A stretch of DNA of 28,143 nt from JBKHAJ01 sp964641125 (GTDB taxonomy: Bacteria > Spirochaetota > Spirochaetia > SPDA01 > CAZSGZ01). This document shows positions 14,771 through 21,094 of this stretch, piece by piece. Each line of letters opens with the position of its first letter. Positions within the stretch are counted from its first letter, which is position 1. The position numbers and the translations under genes were made by a program. The notes beneath the pieces are model-generated. The model was not told where the DNA came from. It worked only from the letters and a program-made list of their open reading frames with translations, and made no database searches. The DNA is taken from NCBI GenBank assembly GCA_964641125.1, contig CAZXMO010000050.1:1-28143 (forward strand). The letters run 5' to 3'.

Positions 14771-15460
14771 CTATTTTACCGCGGTGGTTTCGACCATATA
14801 GCGGATATTCGCCCCACCGGTATCGGTTTCCTCCCGTTCGATAACGAATACGAGGGAACCTTCGTCCGGAGAAATATAGATCGATCTTATTTGATACTCC
14901 CTGACACCGTTCCGGTAGTATCCCGGACGTCCCATAGTATAGTCCGTCCTTACCCCGGAGGGCCGGGTTATGGAAAGGGCGATATGAAACGCCGATTCTA
15001 CATTTTTTCCCGAACCCCGGGAATTCTTGATAAGATCGACGGAGTAGCGATTACCGCTTTGAAAATCCCTAAAGCTCAGGCTTCTTTTCGGCTCATCGCC
15101 GTTGAGGAGGAGGTAGAGGATACGCCCCGGTTTCATGTGATTGATCCGGTACGTCTTTACATGGTCTCGGGCGGTATGAAGGAGAGTAAAGAGGGCGCCT
15201 TGTCCCTCCTGTCCCGGATTGACCGGCAGGGTATACTCTTTCGCGAAGACCCCTCCGGAAACGAAACTGTTTGCCGGAACATCAACGGTATAGATTTCCG
15301 CATAGGGAAGTGTACCTTCGTTGATTCCATACTGTCCGAACATGAAGTAGCGCCCGTCCTCGGAAAAACCGAGGTTTACGAACGAGGCGATATCTCCGGC
15401 GAAACCGAATATGGTTGCTGTCGCGAACACACATACTGCGAAGAATATTCGCTTCACCAT
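14771..15460 (-). CDS. DUF2259-like predicted secreted protein
   Basis: A 229-residue exported protein. A signal peptide (MVKRIFFAVCVFATATIFGF, cleavage near AG at 21-22) is followed by DIASFVNLGFSEDGRYFMFG, a pattern I associate with the DUF2259 family of predicted secreted proteins, seen mostly in spirochaetes. The central part has SFRDFQSGNRYSVDL and, near the end, IYISPDEGSLVFVIERE, which repeats the SxDG/SPDEG type of turn found in WD40- or TolB-like beta-propeller blades. The function is unknown; it is probably periplasmic. The start at 15460 has AGGAGGAAAG directly upstream. It diverges from a membrane-protein gene and has no clear partner. Confidence 0.65.
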   Translation of the reverse strand: MVKRIFFAVCVFATATIFGFAGDIASFVNLGFSEDGRYFMFGQYGINEGTLPYAEIYTVDVPANSFVSGGVFAKEYTLPVNPGQEGQGALFTLLHTARDHVKTYRINHMKPGRILYLLLNGDEPKRSLSFRDFQSGNRYSVDLIKNSRGSGKNVESAFHIALSITRPSGVRTDYTMGRPGYYRNGVREYQIRSIYISPDEGSLVFVIEREETDTGGANIRYMVETTAVK

Positions 15461-15521
15461 CTTTCCTCCTCTTAGGATATTATCGAACGAATCGGCTGAT
15501 TCTAAAAGGGTTTTTTGGGCT

Positions 15522-15550
15522 TTGACCTTTTCTCGTAACTGTTTTTAAAT
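15522..15550 (+). promoter_or_regulatory. Candidate leaderless promoter of the membrane-protein gene
   Basis: TTGACC (15522-15527), a 17 bp spacer and TTAAAT (15545-15550), with 6 nt left to the ATG at 15557. No Shine-Dalgarno is present, so transcription and translation could start together. Confidence 0.45.
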
Positions 15551-15556
15551 ACGCAT

Positions 15557-16324
15557 ATGACCATTTCCACCAGGAACAACCTGCTGCTCGGCATACTCGT
15601 TCTCTGCGGTATTATCATGGTTTCCGCCCTTCTCGGCGCCGCCGTCTTATGGGAAGAAGCTCGAGACGCGGCAATGCCGGCAATTCCCGTTGTTTCCCTT
15701 TTCACGGCGGGGTTTGCCCTTGGCGGAGGTTTTCTCTTTAGAATATTTTTCCGCAGGTCAATATCCGTGGAGGTATTCTTCTTTACCCTCTTCGTGCTCG
15801 CCTTCTTTTTCGAAACCTTCCGCCTGGGAGTCTTATATATCGTCATCAGAGAAGAACCCTTCTACCTGGGGGTCCTCTTTACCCGGATCATTCATTTCGG
15901 AAGGTTTTTCCGCCTCTTCAGCCTCTTCACCGCGGGGCTCTTTGCGGTTTCGACTAAAGGCTGGAAACCATGGCTCTTCCTGGGTGTCATTGCCTTGGTA
16001 TCCTTTACCCTTGTTGCGGGCATACCGATAAATCCCACCCGGATTCTCCCTCAGATGATGTACGAGGTGGGCAATCGGACCTATATGCTGGTCATAGCCC
16101 TCTTCTTCAGCTTCTTCACGATCCTCAATCTCGTCCTGGCCGCGGTATTAAAGAGCACCCGGGAGTATTATTACATAGCCGCCTCCGTAGCCTTGGTCCT
16201 CGTGGGAAATATTCTGATTATGTATTTTATCAGCCCCCTTCTTCTCTCTCTCGGCGGATTTCTCCTGGTGGGAGGGAGCTTCTTCTTCGGCAAGTTGATC
16301 CACGGACTCTACCTGTGGTCATAG
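15557..16324 (+). CDS. Polytopic membrane protein of unknown function
   Basis: A 255-residue, very hydrophobic protein with about seven predicted membrane helices (roughly 9-30, 38-62, 72-95, 105-127, 135-155, 170-198 and 205-250, the last long enough for two). Charged loops are short: RRS near 66, REEP near 98, STKGWK near 132, KSTREY near 200. No catalytic or transport motif is recognised. The seven-helix layout is reminiscent of 7TM sensor modules, but no effector domain follows. The first ATG is used, with no Shine-Dalgarno but a promoter ending 6 nt upstream. It stands alone, divergent from the DUF2259-like gene and convergent with the polyprenol-kinase-like gene. Confidence 0.6.
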   Translation: MTISTRNNLLLGILVLCGIIMVSALLGAAVLWEEARDAAMPAIPVVSLFTAGFALGGGFLFRIFFRRSISVEVFFFTLFVLAFFFETFRLGVLYIVIREEPFYLGVLFTRIIHFGRFFRLFSLFTAGLFAVSTKGWKPWLFLGVIALVSFTLVAGIPINPTRILPQMMYEVGNRTYMLVIALFFSFFTILNLVLAAVLKSTREYYYIAASVALVLVGNILIMYFISPLLLSLGGFLLVGGSFFFGKLIHGLYLWS

Positions 16325-16367
16325 GGTAAAGGGGGTGAGAGAAATTTTACGTAAGATTCCTTTTCCG

Positions 16368-17006
16368 TTAGAGGGGTATGATCAGGACCGCTACGAATCC
16401 GGTTCCCAAGGGGATGGCGAGATTATCCAGGTCTTTCAGGGGAAGCAGCTCTAGAAAGGTGGCCGCCGCCGCTATGACGCAGGCCTTGGGAAAGGACCCT
16501 AAGACCCCGAAAGTAACGAGAAATACCGCGGTGAAACAGGTTAAGCTCCCGGCTACCGTTTTTTCGGGAAATGCGGGCATAGGCACACTTCCGAAAAATC
16601 TGCCGAAAAGGCTCGAAAGCCCGTCGCCGAAGGCGAGAGCATAGATTGCCAAAGCCGCGGCGGGCTGGGGATAAAAGTAGAGTGCGGCCATCGCGCCCAA
16701 ACCGAGGGTAACCGGTCCTAACACGATCCCCCCACGGTCCCTTTCTCGAGAAGCGAACTCGGTAATAGCCGAAACGAATATCACCCGCCGGCCGTTTATC
16801 CGGAGTATTTCGGCACCGGTATAGAAAAGGGTTCCCAGTCCGATCAAGAGAAAGGTCAACTGAGGATTGACCGCGGCCAGAGCAGGAACACAGGCGATGA
16901 AGAGATGTATTCCCTTCCGAAGGAGTTCTCTCTGGAGTACTGACGCGGGATTCAGTGTGTGATACAATGGTTTGTGATATCGAGAAGAAGCACGAGTTCG
17001 TTCCAT
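16368..17006 (-). CDS. Diacylglycerol/polyprenol (phytol) kinase-like membrane protein
   Basis: About 212 residues with six to seven hydrophobic helices. It matches the CTP-dependent lipid kinase family (dolichol/phytol kinase and DGK1, related to CdsA): QRELLRKGIHL at the first helix, AFGDGLSSLFGRFFG, EKTVAGSLTCF and the C-terminal LPLKDLDNLAIPL. The conserved D/E-G-D and K-T residues that would bind nucleotide are present. The substrate is probably a polyprenol, phytol or diacylglycerol; it could feed lipid-carrier or menaquinone side-chain recycling. The start is uncertain: ATG 17006 lacks a Shine-Dalgarno, TTG codons upstream (17054) and downstream are possible, and the conserved part begins only near residue 27. 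Confidence 0.7.
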   Translation of the reverse strand: MERTRASSRYHKPLYHTLNPASVLQRELLRKGIHLFIACVPALAAVNPQLTFLLIGLGTLFYTGAEILRINGRRVIFVSAITEFASRERDRGGIVLGPVTLGLGAMAALYFYPQPAAALAIYALAFGDGLSSLFGRFFGSVPMPAFPEKTVAGSLTCFTAVFLVTFGVLGSFPKACVIAAAATFLELLPLKDLDNLAIPLGTGFVAVLIIPL

Positions 17007-17099
17007 ACTACAAGCTTGAATGCAAATTCCGTGCCCAAGCCAATCAATAGACAATTTTTCTCATAAACCCTATAAATACAAGAAATTATCCATTTTGTT

Positions 17100-17123
17100 C
17101 ATACCATGAACAGTACCGGTATG
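17100..17123. repeat. Inverted repeat CATACC/GGTATG in an AT-rich gap
   Basis: Arms CATACC (17100-17105) and GGTATG (17118-17123) flank a 12 nt centre in the 158 bp AT-rich gap between the membrane coiled-coil gene and the polyprenol-kinase-like gene. There is no T-tract next to it, so it is a poor terminator. A second small palindrome, TATTTT-cat-AAAATA, lies near 17150-17164. Role unknown. Confidence 0.3.
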
Positions 17124-17164
17124 GCGAAAGGTATAAAAAAACATACGAATATTTTCATAAAATA

Positions 17165-17818
17165 CTATGTTCCGTTCGTACGGTTTTCTTCGCCTTCCCA
17201 TATCTCCTCGAGCCGCCGGATTCTCGCTTCGAGCTCACACACCTGTTTCTCCAGCCGTTTCCGCCGCCGGGTCACATAGAGGAAACGGAGCAGGGCCACC
17301 GGTACGTAGGTGAACAGGGCGATAAGAATCCTGTTTACCCACCCCGCGAGATTGCCCCGGGATGCCACCGAATCGAGGGTGAGCTCGGAGAAGGAGGGAA
17401 TCTCTATTCGGGAAGCCTCCTCTATGAGGCTGGAAATCCTCATCACCAAAAGAGGAGAGTTCTTGATGATATAGGCTGCGGCGATACCTGCAATGGATAC
17501 GACGTTGTAGAATACGAGCACCCCGGTAAAGCGGCCCCCGATATTTTTTTTCCCCAGGACAAATATTATGAAAGATAGGAGTACCGACAGAAAAATGATA
17601 CCGTCGAGGTAGAGGAGGACCGTAATGTCGAACCTGAAAAAGGTAACCCCGAACCCGGAGACGGCCCCCGCCAGAAAGTAGCTCCCGGGGGCAAGGATGT
17701 GATAGAAGCGGAAAAAAGAATCTTCCTTGAGAGCCGCCCTGCGGTGCCAGGTGATGAAGACGGTGACCGACCAAAAAATGGTAAGAACCGGGGTCAGAAC
17801 ATAGACTATCGTTTCCAT
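17165..17818 (-). CDS. Membrane protein with C-terminal coiled coil
   Basis: A 217-residue protein with about five hydrophobic helices (roughly 4-24, 38-60, 65-88, 97-118 and 160-182) and a basic, heptad-patterned tail (RRRKRLEKQVCELEARIRRL) that should form a cytoplasmic coiled coil. An amphipathic stretch lies at about 125-155 (MRISSLIEEASRIEIPSF). No known family is recognised. The ATG at 17818 lies inside the end of the NYN/LOTUS gene (13 nt overlap), which implies coupled translation and a shared task; the coiled coil might tether that RNA-binding protein at the membrane. This is an inference from position only. Confidence 0.6.
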   Translation of the reverse strand: METIVYVLTPVLTIFWSVTVFITWHRRAALKEDSFFRFYHILAPGSYFLAGAVSGFGVTFFRFDITVLLYLDGIIFLSVLLSFIIFVLGKKNIGGRFTGVLVFYNVVSIAGIAAAYIIKNSPLLVMRISSLIEEASRIEIPSFSELTLDSVASRGNLAGWVNRILIALFTYVPVALLRFLYVTRRRKRLEKQVCELEARIRRLEEIWEGEENRTNGT

Positions 17819-18561
17819 GTATGCTTCGAGGAGCCCTTCCGCTTGTCCCGGACATAGATGGTCTTTGCCGGAGAGTTCTGATGGGCCACTTCATTTATCT
17901 CGAACAACCCGACCGACTCGATGAGCTCCCCAAGCTTTTTGAACCCGTAGTTACGCGGATCGAACTCCGGGGACTTATTGGCTATGTTCTGTCCCACGTT
18001 TCCCAGATGGGCCCATCCGTCCTCGTCGGCACTGTCCTCGACGGCGTTCCGAATCAGATTGACCAGCCGGGTATCCTGCCGCAGATCCTGGCTGCTCTTG
18101 TTCTTTCCGGTGTGGGTCGACTCCTCCTTCCGGAGAATCTCGGTATAGATGAACTTGTCGCAGGCCCCCACAAAGGCCTGGGGAGTCTTCTTTTCACCGA
18201 ATCCGTATACGGTCAGACCCGCCTCCCGGATGCGTGAAGAGAGGCGGGTAAAATCGCTGTCGCTCGACACGATGCAGAAACCGTCGAGCTTCTCGGTAAA
18301 CAGCAGGTCCATGGCATCGATGATCATGGCGCTGTCGGTGGCGTTCTTGCCGGTGGTGTAGCCGAACTGCTGGATCGGCTGAATTGCGTGATGGAGGAGA
18401 AGCTCCTTCCATCCCCGGAGATTGGGCTTGGTCCAATCCCCGTAGATCCGCTTGACGCTGGCTACGCCGTATTTTGCAATCTCTTCGAGAAGCTCCTCTA
18501 CAATAGAGGGCTGTGTGTTGTCCGCGTCGATTAGGACCGCGAGTTTCCTTTGTTCTTTCAT
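17806..18561 (-). CDS. NYN-domain putative ribonuclease with LOTUS (OST-HTH) domain
   Basis: A 251-residue cytoplasmic protein. The N-terminal NYN/PIN-like (LabA/DUF88) nuclease fold covers about 6-150: LIDADN (D12, D14), KNATDSAMIIDAMDLL (D76, D82) and VSSDSDFT (D101, D103) supply the metal-binding acidic residues. The C-terminal part, about 163-240 (LVNLIRNAVEDS to GLFEINE), fits the OST-HTH/LOTUS domain, a winged-helix RNA-binding module, here including the FKKLGELIESVGLFEI signature. The protein probably cleaves or binds structured RNA. The start overlaps the Hsp20 stop as ATGA, and its end overlaps the membrane coiled-coil gene, so all three are coupled. Confidence 0.88.
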   Translation of the reverse strand: MKEQRKLAVLIDADNTQPSIVEELLEEIAKYGVASVKRIYGDWTKPNLRGWKELLLHHAIQPIQQFGYTTGKNATDSAMIIDAMDLLFTEKLDGFCIVSSDSDFTRLSSRIREAGLTVYGFGEKKTPQAFVGACDKFIYTEILRKEESTHTGKNKSSQDLRQDTRLVNLIRNAVEDSADEDGWAHLGNVGQNIANKSPEFDPRNYGFKKLGELIESVGLFEINEVAHQNSPAKTIYVRDKRKGSSKHTWKR

Positions 18562-19061
18562 TTTACCTCGACGGTGAAGGAGCTCTTTCCCGCGGGAGCT
18601 TCCCGCGGAGGAATGACCGCTCGAAGCACTCCGTTGATAAACTCCGCCTGCGTTTTTTCCTGGTCGAACTTGTCCGCCGGAGCAAAGTACTTCTGATCGG
18701 TGATGTTTTTGAGCTTCAACCGGTGCTTGAAGTACTTGAAGCTCTCTTTTTCTCCGAACCGTTCGTCCACCGCGGCATTCAGGAGGAGATAATCCCCTAG
18801 AAATTTGAGGCTTATATCCTTCTTGTCGAACCCTGCCAGGGCGAACTCGAAAACCAACTCTTGATCTTCACTCATATACACGTTCGCCGGCGGATATGAA
18901 TACGCGGGGTAGTAATCAACCTCGGAGTCCCGTGCAAAGAACTCCTCACCCTTTTTCGTTGTCTTATGCAGCCCCTCTTGGACCGCATCTCCTAACTCCT
19001 GGGCCGCTTGGAACACGTCGTCCATGATCTTCCCCAGGTCGATGACTATCTTGTCTTTCAT
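18558..19061 (-). CDS. Small heat-shock protein (Hsp20/alpha-crystallin family)
   Basis: A 167-residue chaperone-type protein. The N-terminal arm (1-50) is helical and charged. The alpha-crystallin domain runs from about 55 to 155 (PPANVYMSEDQELVFEFALA, DKKDISLKFLGDYLLLNA), ending with the FINGVLRAVIPPRE motif, the hallmark NGVL-x-V-x-x-P. The start at 19061 rather than the ATG 24 nt upstream is preferred because GAGGTGAAGA precedes it at good spacing. It is the first gene of the trio with the NYN/LOTUS protein (ATGA overlap). There is no CIRCE element upstream; the candidate -35 is preceded by C, giving CTTGAAA, which resembles heat-shock sigma -35 elements, but the -10 does not. Confidence 0.88.
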   Translation of the reverse strand: MKDKIVIDLGKIMDDVFQAAQELGDAVQEGLHKTTKKGEEFFARDSEVDYYPAYSYPPANVYMSEDQELVFEFALAGFDKKDISLKFLGDYLLLNAAVDERFGEKESFKYFKHRLKLKNITDQKYFAPADKFDQEKTQAEFINGVLRAVIPPREAPAGKSSFTVEVK

Positions 19062-19169
19062 GCTTTCTTCACCTCTCTCGAGCATGTGTATGACCCCCCT
19101 ACGGGCGGTCCGGGATCCGCGCTCTTTTTTTCCTTACCCGATTTCGAGCCGCACACCCCGCTTCTTCTA

Positions 19170-19198
19170 AGGATATACACTTGCCCCCGTTGTTTCAA
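19170..19198 (-). promoter_or_regulatory. Candidate promoter of the Hsp20 operon
   Basis: On the minus strand TTGAAA (19198-19193) and TATCCT (19175-19170) are 17 bp apart, with a leader of about 100 nt to the ATG at 19061. The -35 region reads CTTGAAA. The 187 bp gap to the divergent YmdB-like gene shows nothing else clear. Confidence 0.4.
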
Positions 19199-19248
19199 GA
19201 AGGGGTTCCCTTCCCCTAAACACCGTAATTTGGTAAGGTTTGGGGATT

Positions 19249-20067
19249 ATGGACAATAGTGTACGGATTCTCTTCCTCGGAGAGATCGTCGGAAAGGCAG
19301 GGGTCTACTGTGTAAAGAACCTCCTCTCCACGATCAAGGAAGATAAGAATATCGACTTCGTCATCGCCGATGGAGAGGGAGCCACCGGAGGGTTCGGAAT
19401 CGGCAAGAACCATTCCATCTATCTCCACAAGCTCGGGATCGATGTCATTACCTCGGGGGAATGTATCTACTACAAAAAAGATATGGTTCCCCACATCCGA
19501 AACGCTCCCTATATTTTGCGTCCGGCGAACTACCCCCCCGGCAACCCCGGGAGAGGCTGGTGGACCTACTCGGTGAAGGGTGTCAAGATCGGGGTGATAA
19601 ACCTCCTCGGACAGTCCGGATTCAACCGCACCCACCTGAGCAATCCCTATTCATTCCTCCCGGAGATCGTATCGAGGATGCGGGATGACGCGGATATTAT
19701 CATCCTCGATTTCCACGCCGCCACCACCGCGGAAAAATACACCATGTTCTACCACGCCGACGGCCTGGTTACCGCGGTGATCGGGACCCACTTCAAGACA
19801 CCTACAGCGGACGAGCAGATCATGCCGAAGGGTACCGCCGTGGTCTGCGATGTCGGCCGGACCGGGAGCATCGACTCGGTTGGGGGGCTCCTGCCGGACA
19901 TCGAGATACAGAAACAGCTGACCCAGGTCCCCGAGCGCTCAAAGGACGCCTGGGGCAGACTGGAAATGCAGGGCGTTATTATTCAAACCGGCCGCGAAGG
20001 GAAGAATACCTCTATCGAGCGGATTCGCATCCCCTGCGAAGGAGCACCGAATGAAGGAAACGGCTAA
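19249..20067 (+). CDS. YmdB-family (TIGR00282) metallophosphoesterase homologue with altered active site
   Basis: A 272-residue protein aligning along its whole length with the YmdB family of metal-dependent 2',3'-cyclic-nucleotide phosphodiesterases. Conserved blocks are ILFLGEIVGKAG, GGFGI, RPANYPPGNPGRG, LDFHAATTAEK, TADEQIMPKG and DVGRTG. Several metal ligands differ from the canonical set: Asp8 is E12, Asn40 is G44, Asn67 is E71, catalytic His68 is C72 and His177 is K183, while Glu39 (E43), His150 (H156) and His175 (H181) remain. It may bind other metals, have another substrate, or be inactive. ATG 19249 is the chosen start; an in-frame TTG at 19240 is possible. It overlaps the RseC gene by 17 nt. 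Confidence 0.85.
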   Translation: MDNSVRILFLGEIVGKAGVYCVKNLLSTIKEDKNIDFVIADGEGATGGFGIGKNHSIYLHKLGIDVITSGECIYYKKDMVPHIRNAPYILRPANYPPGNPGRGWWTYSVKGVKIGVINLLGQSGFNRTHLSNPYSFLPEIVSRMRDDADIIILDFHAATTAEKYTMFYHADGLVTAVIGTHFKTPTADEQIMPKGTAVVCDVGRTGSIDSVGGLLPDIEIQKQLTQVPERSKDAWGRLEMQGVIIQTGREGKNTSIERIRIPCEGAPNEGNG

Positions 20068-20455
20068 AGTCGTCAAGATAGAAAATGATGAAATAACCCT
20101 GTGCTTTACCGAGCACGAGGGGTGTAAAGAGTGCAGCAGCTCATTCTGCTCTATAAAGGAAAAACTCTTTACCGCGGCAAATCCCAAGGGGTTGCACCTC
20201 GAAGAGGGTTTGCTGGTGCGGGTCTTTCTCGAACCGGGGCGGACCATAGGCTACAGCTCCCTCGTCCTCATTGTTCCCCTCCTGCTCTTCGTCCTCTTCT
20301 ACATGGGTTCGCAGAGGCTTCTCTCCCTAGAGTCCGAAATATTCGAGATCGGAATAGGGGTATGCGGACTCGCTCTGGGCTTTCTCCTCAGTTACGTAAT
20401 CATGAAAAAGCACCGGAACTCGGCCACCCCGGTCATCGATGAGATCGTCGCCTGA
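20051..20455 (+). CDS. RseC/MucC-family (SoxR-reducing) membrane protein
   Basis: A 134-residue protein with the family layout: an N-terminal cytoplasmic part carrying conserved cysteines (C18, C25, C28, C33 in EGCKECSSSFCS), then two membrane helices at about 66-86 and 96-115. In other bacteria the family affects sigma-E signalling or reduces SoxR, and RseC-type proteins often sit near Rnf or flavin-transfer genes. Here ApbE and NADH dehydrogenase lie some 5 kb downstream. The start at 20051 has AAGGAG 6 nt upstream and lies within the YmdB-like gene. The 2H phosphoesterase gene follows 3 nt after the stop. Confidence 0.8.
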   Translation: MKETAKVVKIENDEITLCFTEHEGCKECSSSFCSIKEKLFTAANPKGLHLEEGLLVRVFLEPGRTIGYSSLVLIVPLLLFVLFYMGSQRLLSLESEIFEIGIGVCGLALGFLLSYVIMKKHRNSATPVIDEIVA

Positions 20456-20458
20456 CAT

Positions 20459-20986
20459 ATGGCTTACGCAATCGAGCTCTTCCTGGATCAGGAAACCTGC
20501 AAGCATATCCGCCGCGTATGGGAACGGCTCCACGGTCTCGGCATCGGCGACCCCCTCTACGACTCCGGGGCATTTCCTCATATCACCTTGAGCATCTTCG
20601 ACGATCTCGACCTCGAGACCTCCAAAGAAGGGATTGATCTCCTGGCGGAGAGGTTCTCCTCCTTCGATCTTGCCTTTACCCAGATAGCGACCTTTACGGA
20701 GGCACGGAATGTAGTGTTTCTGAAAGCGGAGGATTCACCCGAGCTGATTGAGATGAAGCGCCTCCTTTCGACAACCCTCGAGACCACCTCAGCTAAGGAG
20801 TGGTACTACTCCAGACATGAACGGTGGATTCCCCACGTGACCCTGGCGATCAATGTTCCCATCGAAAAGATGAGCACCGCCGTCCGGATCGCCGAAGATA
20901 TTCCCCTTCCCCTCGAAAGCCGGGTCTTACGCGTTGGAATAGTTCAGATGGAATCTCTAAAACACATCGTCTCCCGTGAGCTCTGA
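20459..20986 (+). CDS. 2H phosphoesterase (2'-5' RNA ligase family)
   Basis: A 175-residue protein with the two HxT motifs that define the 2H superfamily: FPHITLSIF (H41, T43) and IPHVTLAIN (H126, T128), about 85 residues apart as expected. Members hydrolyse 2',3'-cyclic phosphates or 2'-5' linkages in RNA ends and small molecules. The substrate is unknown here, but its placement in the same unit as a YmdB-family protein, another 2',3'-cyclic-phosphate family, suggests an RNA-end or cyclic-nucleotide theme. It starts 3 nt after the RseC stop with no clear Shine-Dalgarno, so it probably relies on coupling. Confidence 0.82.
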   Translation: MAYAIELFLDQETCKHIRRVWERLHGLGIGDPLYDSGAFPHITLSIFDDLDLETSKEGIDLLAERFSSFDLAFTQIATFTEARNVVFLKAEDSPELIEMKRLLSTTLETTSAKEWYYSRHERWIPHVTLAINVPIEKMSTAVRIAEDIPLPLESRVLRVGIVQMESLKHIVSREL

Positions 20987-21020
20987 AGTTTCTTTGGTCC
21001 TAAAAAAAGATTCAATTTCC

Positions 21021-21050
21021 TTGACAATTTTCCCTTCCTGTGAGGATATT
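21021..21050 (+). promoter_or_regulatory. Candidate topA promoter
   Basis: Consensus TTGACA (21021-21026) followed after 18 bp by GATATT (21045-21050), with TATTAT two bases further on as an alternative. The leader to the ATG at 21095 would be about 38 nt. No terminator hairpin is seen between the upstream 2H gene and this site. Confidence 0.5.
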
Positions 21051-21094
21051 ATCCCCATTATAGTATTACGTTTTGAAAGAACGAGAAGTATTCA

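Noticed and set aside
17055..17164. Possible small RNA or tRNA gene in the AT-rich gap.
   Set aside because: No cloverleaf or conserved tRNA boxes; only short AT-rich palindromes are visible.
19201..19217. AGGGG/CCCCT hairpin before the YmdB-like gene, as a terminator or riboswitch stem.
   Set aside because: A single 5 bp stem with no T-tract and no conserved riboswitch elements around it.
19062..19248. CIRCE heat-shock operator upstream of hsp20.
   Set aside because: No TTAGCACTC-N9-GAGTGCTAA-like repeat is present. Only the -35 resembles a heat-shock promoter.
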